From Io17-Chloro-G2 sp034420695 (lineage in GTDB: Bacteria; Chloroflexota; Dehalococcoidia; Lucifugimonadales; UBA3495): a stretch of DNA of 64,000 bases. The stretch spans positions 62,001 to 126,000 of the forward strand of contig DAOULB010000002.1 of the NCBI GenBank assembly GCA_034420695.1, in the 5' to 3' direction. Position numbers and translations under genes: made by a program. Under the pieces are notes generated by a model. It saw only the letters and a program-made list of their open reading frames with translations, ran no database searches and was not told where the DNA came from. Positions 15,958-24,068 of this stretch are shown here, in pieces; the first letter of the stretch is position 1; every line of letters begins with the position of its first letter.

Positions 15958-17355
15958 TCAGCAGTACTGGTACTCGGCGACCGAGGCGATGAGCTTCAGC
16001 ATTTCGCCTACCCGCTGAGTGGAAGCGCTACCGGCTTCGGGGCTTCCCCAAGCCAGGGGACCTTCATCGGCGGCGTGCTCAACCAGTTCCTGTCTGGTCT
16101 CTTCCGACACTTCCAGCGGCCCGATGAGGTCCAGGCATCCGTCCACGAAGTCATCGGGCGACAGGTCTCCATGTCTCTGGAGGTTCCTGATGATGGACTG
16201 GATGCCGGGGCGGTCCACTTCTCCAAGCATACCGGAGGCGTAGTTAATGCGCTTCATCAGGGCGCCGCTGTTAATCCACTCCACGCCGGTGTGCCAGCCC
16301 TCGACGCTGGGAGGGTTCAGGATGTCCTGTCCCATGTATCCGGGCTGCCGGGCCATGTTGCCGATGCCGGGGGCAGGAAACTCGAAGCCGCCCACGAAAC
16401 GCAGGGTGCCGACCACCACCTCAGTGGGGCTTTTTATCTTGGTAAAGCGGGCGTTCTTGAAAAAGTCGGAGTTGAACAGTACCCGCAAGACAGCCTTGAT
16501 GTCGTACTTGGACTCGGTGAAGGCTTGGGCCAGGGTCTCGATTGCCTCGGAGTCCTTGGGCGGGGTTACCGACCAAGCCGGGACTTGGGCCTCGTCGGCA
16601 ACGAAGAAGTTGTACAGGTGACGGGCGACGAACCGGGCTGTGGCCGGGTGGGCGCAGATGATGTCTATCACGTCCTCCCCGTCGAAGTTGCCGGTGTGGC
16701 CCAGGAAGGTCTTTTCGCCGTTGTCGTGGTCGTCGGGCAGGTATTCGAACTCCCAGTCGTAGCGTCCGTAGAGCCGGGGCGGCATCTTGGCGATGGTCCA
16801 GCCGGTGAAGGCCCTGGAGCACTCCCGGACGTCCACTTCGGTGTAGTTGCCTACGCCCATGCTGAAGAGCTCCAGCAACTCACGCCCCCAGTTTTCGTTA
16901 ACGGCGTCGGCGTGGTTCTCGTTGTTGTCCAGCCAGTAGATCATGGCCGGGTCCTTGGCCACCGCCACCAGGAAGTCCCGGTAGTTGCCCAATGCGTTCT
17001 CCCGGAACATCTCAATCTGGGCATTCATAACGTTGTAGTGGTCCACCTTGGACTGGCCGGTGGCGAAAATGTGGTGCCAGAGGAGCACCATCTTCTCCTC
17101 CAGGGGGCGCTTGGTGGCAATCATGGCGTGAAGCCAGTTGCAAGCCCCCATTCCGGGGAGGGTTACGGCCCTGGTGAACTCAGGATGTAACCTCAGGAAC
17201 TCGTACTTGTCCCAAGGCTCCTCCTGAGGGTCAAGCAGGTCTTCCACGGTCTGTTCGTATCCCCGGGCAGCCCGGGCTTCCAACTCTTCCCGCCCTGCGC
17301 CGAACCCGGCGCGCCTCATCAGGTGGGCCATCAGCGCAATATCTTCGCCGGCCAT
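15958..17355 (-). CDS. DUF1800 domain protein
   Basis: 465-residue DUF1800 protein, the standard partner of DUF1501. Conserved landmarks: HLMRRAGFGAGREEL at the N-terminus, LLWHHIFATGQSKV, WLDNNENHADAVNENWGRELLELFSMG (landmarks NENWGRELLELFSMG and SRAFTGW), ILNPPSVEGWHTGVEW near the C-terminus. It lacks a signal peptide. GAGGTG precedes the ATG by four bases. It begins the DUF1800-DUF1501-NHL-jelly-roll transcript. A second DUF1800 gene at 34691-36091 shares these motifs but has an NHL neighbour and no DUF1501. No enzymatic activity is established for the family as far as I know. Confidence 0.9.
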   Translation of the reverse strand: MAGEDIALMAHLMRRAGFGAGREELEARAARGYEQTVEDLLDPQEEPWDKYEFLRLHPEFTRAVTLPGMGACNWLHAMIATKRPLEEKMVLLWHHIFATGQSKVDHYNVMNAQIEMFRENALGNYRDFLVAVAKDPAMIYWLDNNENHADAVNENWGRELLELFSMGVGNYTEVDVRECSRAFTGWTIAKMPPRLYGRYDWEFEYLPDDHDNGEKTFLGHTGNFDGEDVIDIICAHPATARFVARHLYNFFVADEAQVPAWSVTPPKDSEAIETLAQAFTESKYDIKAVLRVLFNSDFFKNARFTKIKSPTEVVVGTLRFVGGFEFPAPGIGNMARQPGYMGQDILNPPSVEGWHTGVEWINSGALMKRINYASGMLGEVDRPGIQSIIRNLQRHGDLSPDDFVDGCLDLIGPLEVSEETRQELVEHAADEGPLAWGSPEAGSASTQRVGEMLKLIASVAEYQYC

Positions 17356-17467
17356 TTCACACCTCTTTGCGGAATAATGCCCCGGGAGCTGTGCCTAGCG
17401 CCGGGGTAGCTACTACTTCGTCATTTTGGGTTTGCAGGTACGGAATGTCAACAGATTCAGGCCAGCC

Positions 17468-18514
17468 TCAGCAATCGAACAGCATAAGCACCTTTTCCGA
17501 GTTGAACACGTAGGTCTCCACATATTCCACCACCCTGGGCTTCCCGCCCGCTGCCTCCATTGCGCCGGCCAGGCACATCCAGTTGAGCAGTTCCTGCTGG
17601 CCGGCCGCCTCTATCTGTTCCGTGGTTATCTTCCTCCAAGCTTTCCAGTCGCCGGCCCTTAGCTCGTCGAAGCGGGCGCGGTCGGACTCCAGGTCGGGCC
17701 ACCGGTGCTGGTGCTTGTCGCACAAGGAAGCGTGGGACCAGCTCCCCGAGGCAATCAGGGCTACCCGGTAGGGCGACTCCAAGATGGCCCTGGCGGTGGC
17801 GGCGCCCAAGTCCATGCACCTCGCAGGAGGAGGGCCGGGAGGGTCGAAGTCGTCCCCAATCTGCTGTGCTCCCCCGTGGTTCCTGACCACCAGCTTCCCG
17901 TAGCAGTTGACCTGCACCGGCACCACCGGGTAGTCAAACCCCTTGCGGTCCCAGTCCAAGAACATCAGGGCGTTGATGAAGGCGTGGCCCAAGCCGCCCT
18001 TCAGGTGCAGGGGCTTGTAGGCGTAGGAGACGTCGAACCCTTGATGGAGCAGGTCCACCGTCAGCTCCCGGGCGGCAGGGTGGACCTGATAGCTGAAGGA
18101 AGTGTCCGGGGATTCTCCCCAGATGTTGGGCCGGGGGCTGCCGTCGCCGTTGACGAAGGGACGGCACTCCACTTGGTCGTAGGCCAGGACACAGAAGGGC
18201 GGGATAATGTCCTCTTTGAAATTTTCGTATTGGTCGTCACCCCAGATGAGCACGAAGTCGGGGTTGAACGCGTCCAAGGCCTCCCGCTGGGCTTCGAAGC
18301 CGGCCCGGAGCCGGTCCCTGACCTTCTTGTGGGCGGAATAGCCCCGGTCGTCGCCGTATTCCAGACGCGCTGCCTCGGGCCAGTTGGCCGGGTCCATCTG
18401 CTCCGTAGTAAGGCGGCCGCTGTTCAATGCCCTGGTTAGCTGGTGGTTGCGGCCTTCGTCGGGCTGGATGAGGCCGGGGTAGTGACTGAGGCCAATTCCC
18501 AGGATCTCTCCCAT
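17468..18514 (-). CDS. Class III (LigB-type) extradiol ring-cleavage dioxygenase
   Basis: 348-residue LigB-fold protein, non-heme-iron dioxygenases that open catechol-type rings beside the diol. His11 (LSHYPG) and His62 (SAHKKV) fall at almost the spacing of the two iron-binding His residues of protocatechuate 4,5-dioxygenase LigB (12 and 61, from memory). The motif after strand 'FVLIW' reads GDDQYENF, where LigB-like enzymes often have an Asp-His pair, so one second-shell or catalytic His is replaced. The start is ATG 18512-18514 with GAGGTG; the frame stays open for 304 codons upstream by chance. It is divergent from a dihydroxyphthalate-decarboxylase-like gene. Confidence 0.85.
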   Translation of the reverse strand: MGEILGIGLSHYPGLIQPDEGRNHQLTRALNSGRLTTEQMDPANWPEAARLEYGDDRGYSAHKKVRDRLRAGFEAQREALDAFNPDFVLIWGDDQYENFKEDIIPPFCVLAYDQVECRPFVNGDGSPRPNIWGESPDTSFSYQVHPAARELTVDLLHQGFDVSYAYKPLHLKGGLGHAFINALMFLDWDRKGFDYPVVPVQVNCYGKLVVRNHGGAQQIGDDFDPPGPPPARCMDLGAATARAILESPYRVALIASGSWSHASLCDKHQHRWPDLESDRARFDELRAGDWKAWRKITTEQIEAAGQQELLNWMCLAGAMEAAGGKPRVVEYVETYVFNSEKVLMLFDC

Positions 18515-18646
18515 TCTGCACCTCGCTTGCCTGGCGGCTACGTCGGGTGGCCGCCGGGGAGTGGGTTTGAGTTGGCTGGTATTGTACAATCCCCGGCACA
18601 GCAAACACAGAACGGTTTCAGGGGAACCGAGAGAAGGAGAAAAAAC

Positions 18647-19627
18647 ATGGCGATCAAGTTGACCATTGGTTTTGGCAGCAACGCCAGGGTGGAGCCGCTG
18701 CGGGACGGCACTGTCAAACCCGACAGCATCGAGTTGGAGTTTGTGCCCTCCCGGAACCTTTTCTATCACAACCTGGCCATCGACGACCTGGACTGCTCGG
18801 AGATGTCGATTTCCGAGACGATCCTGGCCAAGGAGAGGGGCAACGGTTCCAAGTGGAACTGGTCGGTGGTGCCCATATTCATGAGCCGGGCCCACGGCTG
18901 GAACGACATTTGCGTCAACGTGGACTCGGGCATCGAGACCCTGGAAGACCTGAAGGGCAAGCGGGTCGCCGTTCCCGACTATGACATGACTGCCGCCCTC
19001 TGGCTGCGCTGCCTGTTGAAGGATCTGTACGGCATAGAAGCCAGCGACATCGACTGGTACAACATCCGACCCCGGGGCGAGAGCCACGGCATGGAGCTTG
19101 GCTTGGACAAGCAGACTCCGGTGGGAGTCAATGTCACTTGGCACCCGGAAGGGATGGATGCCGCTGGGGCCTTGGAGCGGGGAGAAGTGGACGCAGTCCG
19201 GGGACTGCCGGCGGGCCGGGCGGCGGGACACCCCAAGATCCGCAAGCTGCTGCCTGACAACGGGAAGGCGGTTATTTCGGAGCACTTCCAGAAGACCGGC
19301 TTCCACCACACCAACCACCACGTAATCGTTCAGGAACGGATTGTGCAGGAACACCCCTGGGTGCCGCTGGAGCTGTACCGGGCCTTCCAAAGGTCCAAGG
19401 AAGTGGCGTACCAGCGGGCCAGGCAACGGGAGAATCCCTACCTATACTTCCAGGAAACCGAGTACCAAGAGCAGGCGGCGGTGTTCGGTGACGACCCCTA
19501 TCCCTTCGGCATCAAGAACATGGGCCCCATGCTGGCCCGGCTGTACCAGGGTTCCTTGGAGCAGGGCCTGATTACCAAGCCCATCACCCCGGATGACATC
19601 TACCACCCGTCCACCCTGGACACCTAG
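18647..19627 (+). CDS. 4,5-dihydroxyphthalate decarboxylase-like protein (periplasmic-binding-protein fold)
   Basis: 326-residue protein with the two-lobed binding-protein fold but no signal peptide, so it is cytoplasmic. The pattern RVEPLRDGTVKPDSIELEF, then DLDCSEMSISETILA, VVPIFMSRA, and LEDLKGKRVAVPDYDMTAALWLR matches what I know of 4,5-dihydroxyphthalate decarboxylase (Pht5-like) proteins, which turn 4,5-dihydroxyphthalate into protocatechuate. An excellent GAGAAGGAG site precedes the ATG at 18647. It is divergent from a LigB-type dioxygenase, 132 bases away, so the two are likely co-regulated. A cytosolic solute-binding homologue without decarboxylase activity is the alternative. Confidence 0.78.
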   Translation: MAIKLTIGFGSNARVEPLRDGTVKPDSIELEFVPSRNLFYHNLAIDDLDCSEMSISETILAKERGNGSKWNWSVVPIFMSRAHGWNDICVNVDSGIETLEDLKGKRVAVPDYDMTAALWLRCLLKDLYGIEASDIDWYNIRPRGESHGMELGLDKQTPVGVNVTWHPEGMDAAGALERGEVDAVRGLPAGRAAGHPKIRKLLPDNGKAVISEHFQKTGFHHTNHHVIVQERIVQEHPWVPLELYRAFQRSKEVAYQRARQRENPYLYFQETEYQEQAAVFGDDPYPFGIKNMGPMLARLYQGSLEQGLITKPITPDDIYHPSTLDT

Positions 19628-19652
19628 CCCCACAAAGCAGGTAGAAACATTG

Positions 19653-19711
19653 CGGCCCCGTCCCCAGGGTCTTCCCGGCCATGAGCCGGGTTCCAAGTGG
19701 GAACGGGGCCG
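19653..19711 (+). terminator. Cruciform-like terminator of the decarboxylase-like gene
   Basis: Outer arms CGGCCCCGT (19653-19661) and ACGGGGCCG (19703-19711) enclose an inner CCCGGC/GCCGGG hairpin. It starts 26 bases after the stop. The flank is AT-rich (AATATAT) but is not a U-run. Confidence 0.55.
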
Positions 19712-19805
19712 AATATATGACCAACGTTTGGCGGCGGCTGAGCGTCCTTGTGCCGGTGGTCCAATGGATAGCGCGAGGCGGTTGAGAGAAGCTCACCCTT
19801 GGTTG

Positions 19806-20177
19806 CTATTCAGTTAGCGGAGCTAGAATCTCCAGCAGTTCCGATACGCTCTCGATGTCTCTTGCTATAACGCCAGCGTCCAAGAACATCTTGCGCTTGT
19901 AGTAGTTGCGGTGCAGGTCGTTGGCGATGCCCCTTAATTCCCGCAATCGGTCGTTACCAGTCAGGTGAACAGCTTGATTCATCACGACGCTGAAGTCTGG
20001 ATGGGTATCGTAAGTCCAGCCTTGCACGTCGGCCACGGCCTTGGCCATGTGCGCCGCTGCGCCCCAGCCCTTTTCAGAGGCTTGGTGCAGGTCACCTTCG
20101 GCCAGATACTTCCTGCTTTTGTCCAGGAAGTCCCACGCCTGGTGTCGATAGTCCGCCGCTGATTCGATTGTTGCCAT
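19806..20177 (-). CDS. PaREP1/HEPN-like small protein
   Basis: 123-residue all-helical protein. Its ADYRHQAWDFLDKSRKYLAEGDLHQASEKGWGAAAHMAKA core matches the PaREP1 family (quoted here only through landmarks YLAEGDLHQASEKGWG and AAHMAKA), part of the HEPN superfamily. HEPN proteins include toxins and RNases, but many, like this one, have no obvious RxxxxH motif. No nucleotidyltransferase or antitoxin partner is adjacent, and no strong ribosome site is visible. It stands alone between a convergent terminator and an LLM gene. Function unknown. Confidence 0.72.
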   Translation of the reverse strand: MATIESAADYRHQAWDFLDKSRKYLAEGDLHQASEKGWGAAAHMAKAVADVQGWTYDTHPDFSVVMNQAVHLTGNDRLRELRGIANDLHRNYYKRKMFLDAGVIARDIESVSELLEILAPLTE

Positions 20178-20297
20178 TTGGTCAGCTCTATTGGAACAAC
20201 GAACTGTGGGTTTATTTAACGCTATCCTGCCAACAGGGACGCGTCAACAGTCAGGGCAAGCTGTTTATTCCAGCCTGTGGACACTTCTTGAAGGGGC

Positions 20298-21404
20298 TCA
20301 GAACTCCCGCATTTGGGGCAGCACTTCACGGCCGAAGAGCTCCAGTTCCTGCATGACCTGTTGGTGGCTGATGCCGGGCTGCTGGAAGCCCAAGTCCACG
20401 ACCCCTACTCCGCACTGGTCGTGAAACTCCTTGAGTTGCTGCGCCACGGTGTCTGGCCCGCCGATGAAGCTCATCAGGCCGCGGGCGTCGCGGACGGGGT
20501 CTACCGGACCACTGGCAGAGACTTGGGAACGAAGGTCGAAACTGCTGCCTGCACGGGCCGCCGCCACGGCGCGGTCCACCGACCGGCCCATACTCATCCC
20601 CCGTCCGGAACCGGCGGAGGGCAAACATTCCAACAGTTTCTCGGCCTCCCGGTCGGTCTCGCCGATGCAAATGCTCCCCCGGTACAGGACCTGGTCAGGG
20701 GCCGGGTCCCAACCCGCTTCGTTGCACCACTCGCGGTACTGGCGTGTGACTTCGGCAACGTGGTCAACCCGGTCGTAGGAAACAGCCAGGCCCATACGGC
20801 GGGTCGCGGCGAAACGGACGGTATCGGGACTCCTGGTGGCGGCAAGGGCCGGGGGCATGGGCTGCTGCACCGGCCGCGGCCAGACCGACACCGTGCGGAA
20901 CTGGTAGTAACGGCCCTCCCAAGAGAAGGGCTGGGGCTCGGTCAGGGCCTTGAGTACCAAGTCCATCCCCTCCGCCAGCCGGTCCCGTCCCTCGGCCGGG
21001 TCCACGCCATAGACTTGGTCTTCGGTGACGGTGCCCCGCATGAAGGCCATCACCACCCGCCCGCCGGTCAGGTTGTCCAGCATCCCTATCTCTTCGGCGG
21101 CGCGGATGGGATTGTGCAGGGGAAGCAATTGGCCCAGCAGGGCGATCCTGGCCCTTTTGCAACGCTCGGCCACTGCTGCGGCCATCAGGGCCGGGTTTGG
21201 GGTGACCCTGGTGCCGGAATAGTGGTGCTCCGAAAGGCTTATCCAGTCGAACCCCAGTTCCTCGGCCAGTTCGCACTCCGCCATGCCCGTCTGGTAGCTC
21301 TGCTGGGAGGTTTCCGGGTCCTGGAACGCCGGGGGCATGGGCCAAACGCCGGGATACTTGTGACGCTCCGAATACCCCATTGACCCGAAATAAGATGCCT
21401 TCAC
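20298..21404 (-). CDS. LLM-class flavin-dependent monooxygenase
   Basis: 368-residue luciferase-like monooxygenase. Landmarks: CELAEELGFDWISLSEHHYS, a RARIALLGQLLPLHNP strand, LTGGRVVMAFMRG and a VSVWPRPVQQP segment. The same order is seen in the 6009 gene, but the two are distant. It starts with GTG at 21402-21404 after GAGG. A cupin gene lies upstream in the same orientation (55 bases), followed by an amidohydrolase and a dienelactone hydrolase. These four read as one catabolic transcript. The substrate is unknown, and no flavin reductase is adjacent. Confidence 0.9.
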   Translation of the reverse strand: MKASYFGSMGYSERHKYPGVWPMPPAFQDPETSQQSYQTGMAECELAEELGFDWISLSEHHYSGTRVTPNPALMAAAVAERCKRARIALLGQLLPLHNPIRAAEEIGMLDNLTGGRVVMAFMRGTVTEDQVYGVDPAEGRDRLAEGMDLVLKALTEPQPFSWEGRYYQFRTVSVWPRPVQQPMPPALAATRSPDTVRFAATRRMGLAVSYDRVDHVAEVTRQYREWCNEAGWDPAPDQVLYRGSICIGETDREAEKLLECLPSAGSGRGMSMGRSVDRAVAAARAGSSFDLRSQVSASGPVDPVRDARGLMSFIGGPDTVAQQLKEFHDQCGVGVVDLGFQQPGISHQQVMQELELFGREVLPQMREF

Positions 21405-21459
21405 TTGCTGGCCTCGATACTACGCTGTTGTGGTTCCACTGAGACCGGCCGCATGTCTC

Positions 21460-21927
21460 TCATGAAGCCGGCAGGCCGAAGAACTTGCCGGGGATGGGCA
21501 CACCATCGACGTGGTGATTCTCGGCGGAGTTGGCATGGAGAGGTTGGCCATCCAGGCCCAGCCTGGTCTCCTCGCCTTGTCCGCCCCGGGCGCCGGCGCC
21601 CACCCGGAGCAGGAACAGGTTGGTGCCTCCGGTGTTGAGATAACGGTAGTAGGCGCCCTTGGGGAGCATGATGCCCTGGTAGGGGCCCAGGACCGTCTCG
21701 CCGCCGGTCTCGTCGAAGAAGGTGACTTCACCCTCCAGGACGATGAAGGCGTGGTCCTCCTTGGCGTGGGAGTGCAGGGCGTTCTCCCCTCCCTCGGCGT
21801 TGACCTTGAGGCTGAGCCACAGGTCTTCAGTCTCCGCCAAGGAAATGTTGATCCGTCCCAGGGAAAGGTAGGGAGACTCCAGGTTGAAGACGGACGCTTG
21901 GGGGGTGGTCTTGGTCTCGCTGGTCAT
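21460..21927 (-). CDS. Cupin-domain protein
   Basis: 155-residue single-domain cupin. The first motif is GENALHSHAKEDHAFIVLEGE, quoted as HSHAKEDH plus FIVLEGE, with the metal-type His residues. The second is LPKGAYYRYLNTGG, in which the usual His is a Tyr, so metal binding may be altered. AAGGAG precedes the ATG. It is flanked by an LLM monooxygenase downstream and an amidohydrolase upstream in one orientation. It may be a small dioxygenase, isomerase or sensor of the pathway compound. The family call is sound; the role is open. Confidence 0.82.
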   Translation of the reverse strand: MTSETKTTPQASVFNLESPYLSLGRINISLAETEDLWLSLKVNAEGGENALHSHAKEDHAFIVLEGEVTFFDETGGETVLGPYQGIMLPKGAYYRYLNTGGTNLFLLRVGAGARGGQGEETRLGLDGQPLHANSAENHHVDGVPIPGKFFGLPAS

Positions 21928-22002
21928 GGCGCTCCTTTTCGACCAATGGGGCCGGGTAGGGTGAGTTCCGAAACACGTTTCCCGAAAGGGTCACGGCTGT
22001 TT

Positions 22003-23085
22003 CTACGAGCCCAGAGTCTGGTGGACGGGCGATACTTCGGGCAGGTTGTAGAGCCGCAGCACGTTCTCCCGGACCACCCGCCGGAACACGTCGGGTTCCA
22101 AGTGGCCCAAGTCCTTGGCGATATACTTCAGGGAGTTGGGCCAAGTCGATGCTCCGTGGGGGTAGTCGTTGGACCACATCCAGTTGTCTTGGCCCCAGAA
22201 AGACACCGTTTGCCCGCCTGGCAGGTCGTCGATGAAAGTGGAAAAGACCTGCCGGTTGACGTAGAAGCTGGGGGGCTGGTCGATGGGGATGGGACGGTCG
22301 GAGCCGTAACGCTGCACGTAACGGTCCCACTGGTAAACCACGAAAGGAATCCAGCCCACCTCGTTCTCCACCAGCACGAACTTGAGCTTGGGGTAGCGCT
22401 CCATCACCCCGGTGAACACAAGGTCGAAAACCGAGGTCATGGCGTCGTGCACCTTGGTGTTGACGCTGTTGCGGTAGGACTCGACGGGCGTCCGGGGGCC
22501 GCTCTGGCTGCTGTAGTTGAAGCCGCTGAGGATGTGCAGGCTGACCGGCATTTCCATGTCCTGGGCGGCGGCCCACAGGTCTTCGTAGTGCTCCGTGGTG
22601 AACCGTAAATGCTCCGGGGGCACCTGCCAGATTAGCGCTCCCTTTAACCCCATTTCCTTGCACCGCTCCAACTCCTTGACGGCGTTGGGTATGTTGTAGC
22701 AGGAAATCATGGGCACGCCCCATAGCCGGTCCGGCGCGGCCGCGCAGTATTCGGCCATGTAGTCATTTCCTATCTTGAAAGCAGTCTCCTGGGCCTCGGG
22801 AGACTCCAAAGCGAACAGCCGCAGTCCCAACGTGGGGTAGAGGAACTCGCCGCTGACGCCGTCGGCGGCCATTTCTTCGACCCGCTGCGCCGGAACGGTG
22901 CCGCCGGACTTGTCCCCGGCCCCTTGGCGGGTGAAGGCTGGAAATTTGCTCTGCAGGGATGCCGGCGCCCGCTTCTCCCACAGGTCCAAGGGTTCGATTA
23001 TGTGAGAGTCGGCGGATATCAGGACCTCCCTTGCCAGTTCCGGTGCTAGGCCCTGAGCCTCCGGTCCCTTCTCGGTAGTGGTCAT
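22003..23085 (-). CDS. Amidohydrolase-superfamily protein (ACMSD/LigW-like decarboxylase-hydrolase group)
   Basis: 360-residue TIM-barrel metal enzyme of the amidohydrolase-2 family, which includes ACMSD, 5-carboxyvanillate and gamma-resorcylate decarboxylases and related hydrolases. ISADSHIIEP near residues 25-34 gives an Asp-x-His variant of the first metal motif. Later come VSLHILSGFNYSS and SNDYPHGASTWPNS with the conserved Asp. Two close relatives occur at 41313 and 63143. The start is the ATG at 23083-23085 with GAGGAGG. It lies between a dienelactone hydrolase upstream and the cupin/LLM genes downstream, consistent with a role in processing ring or lactone intermediates (inference). 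Confidence 0.88.
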   Translation of the reverse strand: MTTTEKGPEAQGLAPELAREVLISADSHIIEPLDLWEKRAPASLQSKFPAFTRQGAGDKSGGTVPAQRVEEMAADGVSGEFLYPTLGLRLFALESPEAQETAFKIGNDYMAEYCAAAPDRLWGVPMISCYNIPNAVKELERCKEMGLKGALIWQVPPEHLRFTTEHYEDLWAAAQDMEMPVSLHILSGFNYSSQSGPRTPVESYRNSVNTKVHDAMTSVFDLVFTGVMERYPKLKFVLVENEVGWIPFVVYQWDRYVQRYGSDRPIPIDQPPSFYVNRQVFSTFIDDLPGGQTVSFWGQDNWMWSNDYPHGASTWPNSLKYIAKDLGHLEPDVFRRVVRENVLRLYNLPEVSPVHQTLGS

Positions 23086-23184
23086 GGGAGCAACCTCCTC
23101 ATATCCCTGGGGGATTACCGCGAGATGCGCCTCTGCAGTCCATACGGGCAACCAAGGCGCAGTTTCGTGCGCTCCCGACCCCGG

Positions 23185-23916
23185 CTAGCCTGCGACTGCT
23201 GCTCCCTTCAGGTGGGTGGCGAAGAATTCCAGGGTGCGGGGCCAAGCAGCCTCGCTGGCCTCCTGGTGGTAGCGGTCCGGGTTGGTGAAGTCCATGAAAG
23301 CGTGGCCCGCCCCGGCGTATGAGTAGAAGGTGTGGGGCTTGCCCAAGCGGGTCAGCTCGGCGTCCAGCTTGACTTGGTCCTCCGGGGAAGGATTGCCGTC
23401 GGTTGCGCCGAAGTGGAACAGCATGGGGCACTGGATGTTGGCGGAGATATCGAAGGGCGACACCGTGGCCGCTCCCCAAGGGTCCATGATGCTCCCGCCG
23501 TAAAATGGAACAGCGGCTTTGAAGATGGGATTGGAAGCAGCCATCAGCCAAGTCACCCTTCCGCCCATGCAGAAGCCGGTTATCCCGATCCTGTCGCTGT
23601 CCACCGCCGACTGGCCCTGCAGGAAGTCCACGGCGGCGTTGATGTCGGCAATGATGTCCGGGTCGCTCAGGTGCCCCAAGCGGTCCAGTCGAGGGCCTGC
23701 CATGACCTCTTCCGAGAGGCGATGAAACAGGTCGGGCACCACCGCCACGTAACCTTCCTCGGCCAAACGGTCGGCCATGACCTTGTCGAACTCGTCCACG
23801 CCGCCAACGTGGAAGGCAATCACCACCGCCGGGTGGGGGCCGGACCCGGAGGGAATGCTGGCGTACATCTCCATGTCTTCGCCGTTGACCTTGAGGGTAT
23901 CGGTAAAGGATGGCAT
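23185..23916 (-). CDS. Dienelactone hydrolase family protein
   Basis: 243-residue alpha/beta hydrolase of the DLH family. The nucleophile is Cys116 in GFCMGG, the feature separating dienelactone hydrolases from serine hydrolases. The catalytic His is in AGAGHAFMDF near the C-terminus, and VVIAFHVGGVDEF forms the oxyanion side. The classical reaction is opening of 4-carboxymethylenebutenolide to maleylacetate in chloroaromatic breakdown, but the family is broader. GGAGGAG lies six bases before the ATG. It is the first gene of the DLH-amidohydrolase-cupin-LLM group. Confidence 0.88.
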   Translation of the reverse strand: MPSFTDTLKVNGEDMEMYASIPSGSGPHPAVVIAFHVGGVDEFDKVMADRLAEEGYVAVVPDLFHRLSEEVMAGPRLDRLGHLSDPDIIADINAAVDFLQGQSAVDSDRIGITGFCMGGRVTWLMAASNPIFKAAVPFYGGSIMDPWGAATVSPFDISANIQCPMLFHFGATDGNPSPEDQVKLDAELTRLGKPHTFYSYAGAGHAFMDFTNPDRYHQEASEAAWPRTLEFFATHLKGAAVAG

Positions 23917-24068
23917 TATCTACTCCTCCCTTGGTTCGTAGCTGGAATGCTCACTTAGTGTGCTGGATTCTAGCAGAAATGCTTCCCCCCGTCAGGCTCG
24001 GCGGTGCACTGCCGCCGATAGCTCCCTAGTCTTGGCCAAGGTTCGAAACAAAGCCCCTGGAGGCCGAA

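Noticed and set aside
14995..17190. Very long open frame (731 codons) on the plus strand
   Set aside because: It is the antisense of the DUF1501 and DUF1800 genes, whose proteins have clear family motifs. The antisense product has a low-complexity Gly/Val/His-rich make-up typical of shadows in GC-rich DNA.
18515..19426. Extension of the extradiol dioxygenase frame by 304 codons upstream
   Set aside because: The extension is antisense to the decarboxylase-like gene, and a GAGGTG ribosome site sits right before the ATG at 18512-18514.
18647..19627. Periplasmic solute-binding receptor call
   Set aside because: The protein has no signal peptide or lipobox, and its block order matches dihydroxyphthalate-decarboxylase-type proteins better.
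19759..19790. tRNA-like D-arm sequence (GTGGTCCAATGGATAGCGC)
   Set aside because: No matching anticodon or T-arm and no acceptor stem could be built around it, so it is not a tRNA.
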